Shown here piece by piece: positions 4,466 through 10,973 of a DNA stretch of 10,973 nt; position 1 is the first letter of the stretch, and each line of letters starts with the position of its first letter. The stretch lies in the NCBI GenBank assembly GCA_033856535.1, contig JAWVEV010000080.1:1-10973 (forward strand), in the 5' to 3' direction. The DNA is from JAWVEV01 sp033856535. GTDB taxonomy: Bacteria; Actinomycetota; Thermoleophilia; Miltoncostaeales; Miltoncostaeaceae. The position numbers and the translations under genes are program-made. The notes under the pieces are model-generated. The model was not told the origin of the DNA and did no database searches. It was given only the letters and a program-made list of their open reading frames with translations.

Positions 4466-6808
4466 TTACAACCGCGGGGGACGGGCCAGCTCCACGCGGA
4501 TCGCGGCCCGGAGCGCGCCCGTGCCCTTGCCGTGGATGACCCGCCCGCGGTCGAGCCCGGCCATCGACGCGGCGTCGATCCGCTCGCGGACGTGCGCCCG
4601 GGCCTCCTCGGCGCGCTGGCCGCGCACGTCGATCTCGGCGTCGGCGGCGCGGAGCGGCGGCAGGGTGACCGCCGGGGGCGCCGGCGCGGACGGCGCCGGC
4701 GCGGACGCGCCCTCCACGGGAACCAGCCGCGACGCCGGGAGCCGCATCCGCGCGCCGCTGCCGCCGACGCCCGGGCCCTGCACCTCGGCCTCGCCCCGCT
4801 CGAGCGCGATCACGACCCCCCGGAATCCCATCTGCCGGTCCACCACGTGGTCGCCCACCGCCACGGGCCGGGGGGGCGACGCGTAGCTGCCTGACAGGGC
4901 GCCGCGGGCGCGGCCGGCGGCCTCGGCGGCGGCGCCCAGGCGCCGGTCGCGATCGCGACCGGCGGTGCCGGGTTCGCGCTCACGCGAGCGGGCGGACTCG
5001 GCCCGGCGGGCGGCGGCGATCTCGGCCCGAAGGGCGGCCAGCTCGCGGGTGAGGCCCGCCAGCTCGGCCTCGGCCTTCTGGCGCGCGGCGTCCTTGACCG
5101 CCGCGGCCTCGGCGATCCGGCGCTCCTCCAGCCGGCGCAGCTCGTCGGCGCGCTCGGCCGCCTCCTCGCGCAGCCGCGCCGCCTCCTCGCGCTCCTCCTC
5201 GGCGCGGACCCGCGCGGCCGCCGCCGCGGTCCGCTCGGCGGCGGCGTCGGAGAGCAACGCCTCGAGCGCCTGGCGCTCCGGGGTGGCCGCGCGCCGGGCG
5301 GCGTCCACGACGTCGCGGTCCAGGCCGAGACGCTCGGCGATCTCCAGCGCGTGCGAGGCGCCCGGTGCGCCGACGCGCAGCGTGTAGCGCGGGGCGAAGG
5401 TCGCCGGGTCGACGTCGACCGCCGCGTTCGCCGCGCCGGGGGCGTCGCTCGCCCACTCCTTGAGGGCCGCGTGGTGGGTGGTCGCCACCACGAGCGCGCC
5501 CCGGCCGGCGAGGGCCTCGAGCACCGCGCGGGCGAGCCGCGAGCCCTCCTCGGGATCGGTGCCGCTCGCGACCTCGTCGAGCAGCGCGAGCGAGCGCGGG
5601 CCGGCGGCGTCGAGGATCGCCCGCAGCGCGCGGACGTGGCCGGAGAAGGTGGAGAGGCTCTGCGCGATCGACTGCTCGTCGCCGATGTCGCTCAGCACGC
5701 GGTCGAACACCGGGAGCCGGGCGCGGGAGGCCGGCGCGCGCAGGCCGCACTGGTGGCAGAGCGCGACCAGGCCGAGCGTCTTCAGGGCCACGGTCTTGCC
5801 GCCGGTGTTGGGGCCCGAGACCACCAGCACGCGCAGGCCGGCCAGGTGCAGGTCGATCGGCACGGCGGTGCGGGGGTCGAGCAGCGGGTGGCGCGCCGCG
5901 GTCAGCTCGACCTCGTCCGACTCCTCGACGACGCAGCCGCGCCAGCCGCGCGAGACCGTCGCCCGGGCGAGCGCGAGGTCGACGTGCGCCATGGCGTCCA
6001 CCGCGCCGCGCAGGCCCTCGGCGCACTCCCCCACCAGCCGCGAGAGCTCGCGGATGATCCGCTCGATCTCCTCGTGCTCGGCGCCGGCGAGCTCGCGCAC
6101 GCGGTTGTTCTCCTCGACCAGCGCCATCGGCTCGATGAAGAGCGTCTGGCCCGACGCCGAGGAGCCGTGGACGAGGCCCGGCACCGCCGAGCGCGAGGAC
6201 GCCTTGACCGCGAGCACCGGGCGGCCGCCGCGCTCGGTGGTGAAGCCCTCCTGCAGGTGGTCGCGCAGGCCGGACACCAGCGACCGCAGCGTGTCGGCGG
6301 CCTGGCGGCGCGCGGCGGCCAGGCGCCGGCGGAGCGAGCGGAGCTCGGGCGAGGCTTCGTCGCGGAGGCCGCCGCGCCGGTCGAGGGCGCGCTCGAGCGC
6401 GGCGCGCACCAGCTCCAGCGCGCCGTGGTCGACCAGCGCCATGACCGCCGCCAGCCCGGGCGCGGCCTCCTCCCGGCCGACCACCTCGCCGCGCAGGCTC
6501 AGCGCGACCTCGGCGGTGGCCAGCACCTCGGAGAGCGCGGCGATGTCGAGCGAGCCGCCGCGTCCCGCGAGCGCCGCCGCGGGCCGCACGTCGAAGGCGC
6601 CGAACGGACCGGACACGCCGGCCTCCTGAAGGCGCAGGGCCTCCTCGGTCTCCTCGCGGCGGTCCGCCACGACGGCCGGGTCGGGCGAGGGCTCGAGCGA
6701 CTCGGCCGCCTCGCGCCCGCCGGCGAAGGCGGCGGCCTCGGCCAGCCGGGCGCGGATCGCCGGCAGCTCGAGGAGGTCCGCGCTGTGGCGGTCGACCTCC
6801 CCGGTCAC
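4466..6808 (-). CDS. mutS2: Endonuclease MutS2 (MutS-family ATPase with Smr domain)
   Basis: The 780-residue product is close to the usual MutS2 length. It lacks the mismatch-recognition domains of MutS and starts with the helical core/clamp region (about 1-300; FIEPMALVEENNRVREL at 224-240 is typical). The ABC ATPase follows: Walker A GPNTGGKT 332-339, the STFSGH segment 386-391, Walker B LLDEVASGTDPEEGS 409-423, and switch His THH 444-446. A long charged coiled coil (about 505-615) is followed by a beta-rich linker domain (about 645-700), an Ala/Pro tether, and an Smr nuclease domain from about 725 (DVRG 727-730, HGKGTG 759-764). Bacterial MutS2 acts on branched DNA or on collided ribosomes; which applies here cannot be told. 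GTG 6808 overlaps the transporter stop as GTGA, so translation is probably coupled. The Smr domain stops soon after HGKGTG, without the usual last strand. Confidence 0.95.
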   Translation of the reverse strand: MTGEVDRHSADLLELPAIRARLAEAAAFAGGREAAESLEPSPDPAVVADRREETEEALRLQEAGVSGPFGAFDVRPAAALAGRGGSLDIAALSEVLATAEVALSLRGEVVGREEAAPGLAAVMALVDHGALELVRAALERALDRRGGLRDEASPELRSLRRRLAAARRQAADTLRSLVSGLRDHLQEGFTTERGGRPVLAVKASSRSAVPGLVHGSSASGQTLFIEPMALVEENNRVRELAGAEHEEIERIIRELSRLVGECAEGLRGAVDAMAHVDLALARATVSRGWRGCVVEESDEVELTAARHPLLDPRTAVPIDLHLAGLRVLVVSGPNTGGKTVALKTLGLVALCHQCGLRAPASRARLPVFDRVLSDIGDEQSIAQSLSTFSGHVRALRAILDAAGPRSLALLDEVASGTDPEEGSRLARAVLEALAGRGALVVATTHHAALKEWASDAPGAANAAVDVDPATFAPRYTLRVGAPGASHALEIAERLGLDRDVVDAARRAATPERQALEALLSDAAAERTAAAAARVRAEEEREEAARLREEAAERADELRRLEERRIAEAAAVKDAARQKAEAELAGLTRELAALRAEIAAARRAESARSREREPGTAGRDRDRRLGAAAEAAGRARGALSGSYASPPRPVAVGDHVVDRQMGFRGVVIALERGEAEVQGPGVGGSGARMRLPASRLVPVEGASAPAPSAPAPPAVTLPPLRAADAEIDVRGQRAEEARAHVRERIDAASMAGLDRGRVIHGKGTGALRAAIRVELARPPRL

Positions 6809-7986
6809 GCCGGGGGCGCCTCCGCCGCCTCCGCGATCGTGTCCTCGCCGCCCTCCGGCGGCGGCAGGCCCTTGCGCACGGCCCACCACTCCTGCACCAG
6901 CACCTGGATGATCCCGGCCACCGGGATCGCGACCAGCGCCCCGAGGATGCCGAGCACCTGGGCGCCAACGAGCACGGCCAGGATGATCCAGAGGGCGTTG
7001 AGCTGGACCGTCCGCCGGTGGATCGCGGGCTGGATCAGGTTGTTCTCGATCTGCTGGTACACGAGCAGGAAGATGATCGCGGCGACGCCGGTCGGCCAGC
7101 CCTGGAAGAAGGCGACCGTGATGTAGGGCACGCCGCCGATGGTCGCGCCGACCATCGGGACCAGCGCCGCCAGCGCCACCCAGGCGCTGAGGAGGACGGC
7201 GTACGGCACGCCCGCGATGTTCAGGAAGATGTAGACCGCGACCGCGCCGCAGACGCCGACCAGGACGACGCCGACGACGTACCCGGCGACCACCCGGTAC
7301 ATGCGGTCGGTGAGCCGCAGGATGCGGTCGCGCTGCTCGCCGGTCGCCGCCTGGTCGATCCACCACTGGCGCAGCCGGGGGCCGTTCAGGCTGAGCAGGA
7401 AGCAGATGACCGCGATGCTGATCAGCGCGATCAGGCCGTTGAGGACGTGCTGGGCGAGGTCGACCGCCGTGCCCGGGCCGGCGATGTCGCCGAGGGCCCC
7501 GGTGAGGCCGTCCTCGATCTTCTGGAGGATGTCGTACTCCTCGTCCAGCCGCTCGACGAAGCGCGCGTGGCTGACCTCGTCGACGTAGCCCGGGACGTCC
7601 TCGGCCAGGTTCTGGGCGGCCGTGATCAGCGGCGGCACGAAGGTGAACGCGACCCCAGTGGCGACGCCGAGCCCCAGCACGTAGACGATCAGGATGCTGG
7701 CCCAGCGCGGCAGCCGCCCGCGGGTCTGGATGAGGCCGACCAGCGGGTTGATCGCGCAGGCGAGCAGCGCCGCGATGCCGACCCAGACCAGGATGCTGCG
7801 GCTGAGCCAGATCAGCCAGAGCAGCAGGCTCACCGAGAGCAGGATCACGATGATCCGCAGGACGGCTCGCGTGGTGGGGCCGCCGTCGACGGGGTGGGCG
7901 CGCCAGAACCCCGCGATCCGGCCGGCCGGACCGGACGGCGGCGGGAGGGCCTCCGTGGGCGGGTCCTCGCGGGTCGGCGGCGTCAC
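6805..7986 (-). CDS. AI-2E family transporter (PerM/TqsA-type membrane protein)
   Basis: The protein has 393 residues. A Pro-rich cytoplasmic N-terminus (1-40) is followed by hydrophobic segments at about 43-60, 64-84 and 95-118, a long amphipathic extracytoplasmic-type region (120-180), and more membrane segments at about 183-200, 232-258, 262-282, 298-310 and 333-362. The AI-2E family motifs are present: PMVGATIGGVPY (277-288), YQQIENNLIQP (310-320) and GILGALVAIP (346-355). Family members include the autoinducer-2 exporter TqsA and Na+/H+ antiporters, so the substrate here is open. GTG 7986 has no ribosome site, but TAGATT lies 12 bases upstream, suggesting a very short leader. It overlaps mutS2 by four bases (GTGA), a common sign of a shared transcript. 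The small membrane protein gene ends 41 bases upstream on the same strand. Confidence 0.9.
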   Translation of the reverse strand: MTPPTREDPPTEALPPPSGPAGRIAGFWRAHPVDGGPTTRAVLRIIVILLSVSLLLWLIWLSRSILVWVGIAALLACAINPLVGLIQTRGRLPRWASILIVYVLGLGVATGVAFTFVPPLITAAQNLAEDVPGYVDEVSHARFVERLDEEYDILQKIEDGLTGALGDIAGPGTAVDLAQHVLNGLIALISIAVICFLLSLNGPRLRQWWIDQAATGEQRDRILRLTDRMYRVVAGYVVGVVLVGVCGAVAVYIFLNIAGVPYAVLLSAWVALAALVPMVGATIGGVPYITVAFFQGWPTGVAAIIFLLVYQQIENNLIQPAIHRRTVQLNALWIILAVLVGAQVLGILGALVAIPVAGIIQVLVQEWWAVRKGLPPPEGGEDTIAEAAEAPPA

Positions 7987-7998
7987 GTCGTCGGCGGG

Positions 7999-8004
7999 AA
8001 TCTA
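7999..8004 (-). promoter_or_regulatory. Candidate -10 box for the transporter-mutS2 transcript
   Basis: TAGATT on the minus strand ends 12 bases before GTG 7986. Transcription would start about five bases before the start codon, too close for a ribosome site, and none is seen. No clear -35. Confidence 0.4.
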
Positions 8005-8027
8005 GCGGCCGCCTCGGGCGGCGCCGG

Positions 8028-8456
8028 CTAGGGCGAGCGGCGGACGCCCAGGCCGAGCAGCGCGCCGAAGAGGCCGTGCATGACCGCCTCCTGCGCGAAC
8101 ACGCGGCGGTCGGTGAGCAGGCGCGGCCACCGGCCCGAGCGCACGTCCGGATGGACCCGGTCCACCATCGCCATGCCCGGCCAGACCGCGAGCCCCTCGA
8201 TCGAGGCGGCCGCGACGCCGGCGAGCGGGCCGCGGAGCCCGGCGCGCGCGAAGAGCGCCCCGGCCACCGCGCCGTTGGCGACGTGGGCGGCGAGCCCCGC
8301 GGCGCGCCAGCCCGTCCCGTGCGGCCTGATGAGCCGGCCCAGCAGGCGCGCGTCGCTGTAGTCGGTGCCGAGCGCGCGCGCGGCCAGCGGCTCGAGCGCG
8401 GCCCATGCGGCCGCGGCGGCCGCGCCGGCCACCGCTCCCTGTCGGACCACCCCCAT
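8028..8456 (-). CDS. Small hypothetical membrane protein
   Basis: The 142-residue protein has hydrophobic stretches at about 5-26 (Ala-rich), 52-71, 76-99 (GPLAGVAAASIEGLAVWPGMA) and 121-138 (QEAVMHGLFGALLGLG), so probably three or four membrane spans. Polar features between them are DYSDARLLGRL (32-42) and the segment DRVHPDVRSGRWPRLLTDRR (99-118). I recognise the general style of conserved actinobacterial membrane proteins but no named family or function. ATG 8456 has no ribosome site; a TATCGT box lies eight bases upstream, as expected for a leaderless message. It precedes the AI-2E transporter by 41 bases on the same strand and may be partly co-transcribed, although the transporter seems to have its own promoter. 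Confidence 0.7.
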   Translation of the reverse strand: MGVVRQGAVAGAAAAAAWAALEPLAARALGTDYSDARLLGRLIRPHGTGWRAAGLAAHVANGAVAGALFARAGLRGPLAGVAAASIEGLAVWPGMAMVDRVHPDVRSGRWPRLLTDRRVFAQEAVMHGLFGALLGLGVRRSP

Positions 8457-8464
8457 GGCGGGCC

Positions 8465-8470
8465 ACGATA
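8465..8470 (-). promoter_or_regulatory. Candidate leaderless -10 box for the 8456 gene
   Basis: TATCGT on the minus strand ends eight bases before ATG 8456. It lies in a 32-bp divergent gap next to the plus-strand box at 8477, so each promoter's upstream half must lie inside the opposite gene. Confidence 0.45.
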
Positions 8471-8476
8471 TCCGGG

Positions 8477-8482
8477 TACCGT
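8477..8482 (+). promoter_or_regulatory. Candidate leaderless -10 box for the 8489 gene
   Basis: TACCGT ends six bases before ATG 8489. The six bases between (GGGGTC) are too close to the ATG for a normal ribosome site, so the message probably starts at the codon. Confidence 0.45.
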
Positions 8483-8488
8483 GGGGTC

Positions 8489-9130
8489 ATGACCGACGCG
8501 ACCGCGGGGGCCGGCGGCCTGGCCGAGCGCCTGGTCGCCTGGATGACGGCCAACCGGGCGGGGCTCGACGCGCTGATGGCCGAGGAGGCCTCGCGCGCCC
8601 GGCACCTCGAGTTCATCAGGGCCGAGCAGGGCGGCCTGCCCGACCGGGCCGAGCGCCTCGGGGCGGCGCGGTCGGCGAGCGCCCGCGCGTGGCTGCGCCA
8701 CCTGGGGCGCGGGCTGTCCGTGGAGTGGCACGCGGCCCCGCGCGAGCTCGCCGGGGCCCTGGAGGCGGCGGCCGCCGGCGACCCGGAGCGGCTCGAGGCG
8801 CTCATCCTGGAGGAGCGCGCCGCCGCCGAGCGGCACGGGCGCTCGGGCGATCCGGCCGCCGACCTGCGCGACGCGGAGCTGACGGCGCGGTGCCGCATGT
8901 TCGCCGAGACGGTCGGGCGGGCGGTCGACGGCGACGCTCCCGGCATGGGGCGCCGGGTGGGGGCCTGGCTCGCCCAGCACGCCGGCGAGCGGCGCGGCGA
9001 GGAGGAGGCCGTGCGCGAGGCGTGGGCGGAGCCGGCCGGCGTCCCCGCCGGGGACGGGCGCGCGGGAGAGGCGGCCGCGGTGTGGGCCCACGTCCACTCC
9101 CTGGCGCGCGCGCTCGAGCACCACCTCTGA
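8489..9130 (+). CDS. Hypothetical Ala/Glu/Arg-rich helical protein
   Basis: The 213-residue protein has no signal peptide or membrane segment. Composition (Ala, Arg, Glu, Leu) and spacing predict nearly all helix, for example LAERLVAWMTANRAGLDALM (11-30), a middle Glu/Ala helix around RLEALILEERAAAERHG, and a C-terminal AAVWAHVHSLARALEHH. Two loosely similar halves may be present, each with a His-containing helix, but I could not confirm a repeat. No catalytic or DNA-binding motif is visible and I do not recognise the family. It starts 32 bases from a divergent membrane-protein gene and ends 26 bases before the next plus-strand gene, which has its own TACCGT box. The start at 8489 is set by the -10 box six bases upstream. 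Confidence 0.7.
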   Translation: MTDATAGAGGLAERLVAWMTANRAGLDALMAEEASRARHLEFIRAEQGGLPDRAERLGAARSASARAWLRHLGRGLSVEWHAAPRELAGALEAAAAGDPERLEALILEERAAAERHGRSGDPAADLRDAELTARCRMFAETVGRAVDGDAPGMGRRVGAWLAQHAGERRGEEEAVREAWAEPAGVPAGDGRAGEAAAVWAHVHSLARALEHHL

Positions 9131-9143
9131 GGGCCTCCGGCGC

Positions 9144-9149
9144 TACCGT
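9144..9149 (+). promoter_or_regulatory. Candidate leaderless -10 box for the 9157 gene
   Basis: TACCGT, the same hexamer as at 8477, ends seven bases before ATG 9157 in the 26-base gap between two plus-strand genes. Confidence 0.42.
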
Positions 9150-9156
9150 CGACGGG

Positions 9157-9807
9157 ATGCTCACCGAGCCCGCCTCCTCGCTGACCGACCTCGCGCTGGG
9201 GCTCGTGATCGTGACCCTGGCGCTGGGCCTGCGCCGCGCCCCGGCGGTCCACCGCCACTGGCGCACGACCTTCTGGTGGGTGGGCGCCGCGGCCCTCGCC
9301 GGCGCGGTGCACCACGGGCTCGTGACCCGCTCGGAGCGCTGGGCCGAGCTCAGCTGGGCGCTCATCAGCTGCATGGTCGTGATCGGGATCTCGTACCTGC
9401 TGGCGGCGACGGTCGAGGAGGTGCTCGGGCCGGGGCGCGGGCGGGTCTTCTGGGTGCTGCGGAGCCTCAGCCTGGTCGCCTACGCCGGCCTGGCGATCAC
9501 GGGCCACGCCGGGATCGGCGCGATCCTCGCGTGCGAGGGCGTGACGATGGTCGCGGTGATCGCCCTCTGGGTCCACGGCGCCCGGTTCGGGCATCCGCGC
9601 GCGCTGCCGATGCTCGCCGCGCTGGCGGCCAGCTCGGCCGCCGGGGCGACCCGCGCGCTGCCGGCCGACGTCACAGCCCATGTGGGCCTCGACCCCACCT
9701 CGCTGTACCACGTCGCCCAGATCCCGGGCATGCTGATGCTCTACGGGACGCTGGTCGGGGCGGCGGTCGTGCCGCGGGTCCTCCGGCCCCGCCGGAGCGC
9801 CGTCTAG
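9157..9807 (+). CDS. Hypothetical seven-helix membrane protein (DUF6962-like)
   Basis: The 216-residue protein has about seven hydrophobic segments: 8-26, 37-54, 64-84, 98-116, 119-140, 149-165 and 184-206. Conserved-looking polar residues sit inside the membrane: the HH pair at 52-53 at the end of helix 2 (AGAVHHGL), and SLYHVAQIP (182-190) at the start of helix 7. The opening EPASSLTDLALGLVIV and these His sites resemble actinobacterial membrane proteins of the DUF6962 type, a match from memory only. Buried His in helices 2 and 7 of a seven-helix protein also recall the CREST hydrolase superfamily (ceramidases, PAQR receptors), but not all of its residues are evident. There is no ribosome site; a TACCGT box lies seven bases before ATG 9157. 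Confidence 0.7.
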   Translation: MLTEPASSLTDLALGLVIVTLALGLRRAPAVHRHWRTTFWWVGAAALAGAVHHGLVTRSERWAELSWALISCMVVIGISYLLAATVEEVLGPGRGRVFWVLRSLSLVAYAGLAITGHAGIGAILACEGVTMVAVIALWVHGARFGHPRALPMLAALAASSAAGATRALPADVTAHVGLDPTSLYHVAQIPGMLMLYGTLVGAAVVPRVLRPRRSAV

Positions 9808-9829
9808 CCCGGAGACGCGGGCGCGGAAA

Positions 9830-9863
9830 CGCCGGCCAGGGCCCGAACCGCCCCCGGCCGGCG
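9830..9863. terminator. Hairpin between convergent membrane protein and RecQ-like genes
   Basis: CGCCGGCC at 9830-9837 is perfectly complementary to 9856-9863, and GGGC/GCCC inside (9839-9842 with 9850-9853) extends it. It starts 23 bases after the plus-strand stop and lies 71 bases beyond the minus-strand stop. No T-tract. Confidence 0.42.
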
Positions 9864-9933
9864 CAAGCGCGTCCCGCCTCAGGTGTCGCAGGTTGTGCTC
9901 GCCCGGCGCGGGCGCCAAACCCGATTCCGGCCC

Positions 9934-10973
9934 TCAGATGCGGCGCAGCACCCCTTCGCGGGCGGCCAGGGCCGCGGCGAGCGTGCGGATGGAGCCGTCC
10001 TCGAAGGCGACCGTCACCCGGCCGTCGCCCGCCGACTGCACCACGCCCGGACCGAAACGCTCGTGCTCGACCGCGTCGCCGACCTCCAGGCCGGCGCCGC
10101 CGTCGCCCTCCAGCGTCCCGCCGAGGTCGGGGATCGGCGTCGGCTCGACCCCCAACGCGTCGTTGTCGCAGGTGCCGCAGCGGTCCCAGGGCGGATCCTC
10201 GCCGAGGTAGTTGAGGATGAAGCGCCGCCGGCAGGCGCCGGTCTCGGCGAGGGCGCGCAGCAGCTGCAGCCGGCTGCGCCCGTAGGCCCGCCGGCGCTCC
10301 TCGCCCTCCAGCGGGATCGCGTCCGGGTCGAAGTCGGCGACGGTGAGCCGCACCCGGGAGCCGCTCCGCTCGGCGACGCTCTCCTGCACCAGCAGGTCGA
10401 CAAGGCGGATCAGGTCGGCCCGTCCCAGCCCGGCCGCCTCGCCGAGCTCGGCCAGCGTGCCCTCGCGCCGCCGGAGCAGGCCCTCGCGCGCGCGGCGGAC
10501 CTCCTCGCGCTCCAGCCGTCCCCCGCCGGCGAGGAAGGCGGCGCGCCCCAGCGCCCCGGGACGGTGGATCAGGACGCAGCGCGCCAGGAGGCCGTCGCGT
10601 CCGGCCCGGCCCGCCTCCTGGTGGTACTCCTCGACGCTCGCCGGCGGCTGGCGGTGGATCACGAATCGCACGTCGGGCTTGTCGATGCCGAGGCCGAAGG
10701 CGTTGGTGGCGGCGACCACCCGCAGGCGGCCCTCCATGAAGGCTTCCTGCACGCGCTCCCGGTCGGCCGCGCGGCGCCCGCCGTGGTAGTAGTCGGCCGC
10801 GATCCCGCGACCCGCCAGCCACGCGGCGGTCTCCCGGGCGGCGCGGGTGGTCTGGACGTAGACGATCCCGCTGCCCGCCATGGTCTCGGCGAGCTCGGCG
10901 TCCCGCGCGTCGCCGTAGCCGCGAGGATCGCCCTCGTGCAGGCTGGCGAGCGCGGGGAGCTCGTCGCGCGCCC
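9934..10973 (-). CDS. RecQ-type ATP-dependent DNA helicase, C-terminal part (runs off right edge)
   Basis: About 345 residues are visible; the N-terminal helicase lobe with Walker A and DEAH lies outside, and the frame stays open to the edge. The second RecA lobe is complete: SGIVYVQTTRAARETAAWL (motif IV region), VVAATNAFGLGIDKPDVRFV (motif V) and QEAGRAGRDG (motif VI with the arginine finger). The RecQ zinc region follows, but reads CRRRFILNYLGE, then RCGTCDND: the usual CxxCxxC end has Asp in place of the last Cys. A winged-helix-like region lies between motif VI and this site. In place of an HRDC domain the protein ends in LEVGDAVEHERFGPGVV and VTVAFEDGSIRTL, a tudor-like fold as at the C-terminus of PcrA/UvrD helicases. 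RecQ enzymes unwind 3'-to-5' in recombination and fork repair. This looks like a shortened RecQ paralogue and may not be the main RecQ. Confidence 0.9.
   Translation of the reverse strand, partial: ARDELPALASLHEGDPRGYGDARDAELAETMAGSGIVYVQTTRAARETAAWLAGRGIAADYYHGGRRAADRERVQEAFMEGRLRVVAATNAFGLGIDKPDVRFVIHRQPPASVEEYHQEAGRAGRDGLLARCVLIHRPGALGRAAFLAGGGRLEREEVRRAREGLLRRREGTLAELGEAAGLGRADLIRLVDLLVQESVAERSGSRVRLTVADFDPDAIPLEGEERRRAYGRSRLQLLRALAETGACRRRFILNYLGEDPPWDRCGTCDNDALGVEPTPIPDLGGTLEGDGGAGLEVGDAVEHERFGPGVVQSAGDGRVTVAFEDGSIRTLAAALAAREGVLRRI

Noticed and set aside
5351..7126. Long plus-strand open frame opposite mutS2
   Set aside because: It is Arg/Gly/Ala-rich low-complexity translation with no motifs, fully opposite a well-supported gene.
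7018..8031. Asp/Arg/Gln-rich plus-strand frame opposite the transporter
   Set aside because: Its composition is the reverse complement of hydrophobic codons of a recognised membrane protein; no start signal.
4466..9124. A single open minus-strand frame of about 1550 codons
   Set aside because: Only 4466-6808 shows protein-family similarity (MutS2). The rest is antisense or off-frame to the transporter, small membrane protein and 8489 gene, and is stop-free because of GC content.
4466..10973. MutS2, RecQ-like helicase and hypothetical genes as a defence island
   Set aside because: They lie on different transcripts, separated by membrane proteins, with no nuclease, toxin, methylase or phage-sensing domain.
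1..10973. CRISPR array or long tandem repeats
   Set aside because: No regularly spaced repeat units are seen on either strand; recurring short GC-rich words are compositional.

Overview
The window is very GC-rich, with few A/T-rich stretches, mostly GTG/ATG starts and tightly packed genes. Several starts have no Shine-Dalgarno sequence but carry a TAnnnT box just upstream. This fits a high-GC actinobacterium. The decayed CheB/CheR-PAS-type sensor pieces and the style of the hypothetical proteins make a Thermoleophilia/Solirubrobacterales-like source plausible, but that is inference from protein style, not from a marker gene.

Layout. Positions 1-1750 look like a gene graveyard. A CheB-(CheR)-PAS chemosensory fusion lies on the minus strand (running off the left edge), shortened by internal loss and a frameshift. 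A second, different CheB relic lies on the plus strand (about 840-1180). A small intact-looking double-CxxC protein (1299-1454) follows, then a frameshifted, truncated maltose O-acetyltransferase remnant (1505-1747). From 1744 the window becomes ordinary. There is a minus-strand hypothetical membrane protein (1744-2568), a minus-strand tRNA-Arg(UCU) (2629-2702), a hairpin-rich gap, and a minus-strand nitroreductase with a long C-terminal extension (2804-3811). A small Rossmann-like plus-strand protein (4009-4368) is divergent from it.

Positions 4466-8456 form a minus-strand cluster in transcription order: small membrane protein, AI-2E-family membrane transporter and MutS2. The transporter and MutS2 overlap by GTGA. 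A 32-bp divergent intergenic region separates this cluster from two plus-strand genes, a helical hypothetical (8489-9130) and a seven-helix membrane protein (9157-9807). The right edge holds the C-terminal part of a minus-strand RecQ-type helicase with a PcrA/UvrD-like C-terminal tudor domain.

The window holds two DNA-maintenance genes (MutS2, RecQ-like), but nothing shows they work together. No defence system, CRISPR array, transposase, integrase or biosynthetic cluster is visible. The most notable points are the degraded chemosensory region, the run of apparently leaderless promoters, the short Smr domain of MutS2, and the altered zinc site of the RecQ-like protein.
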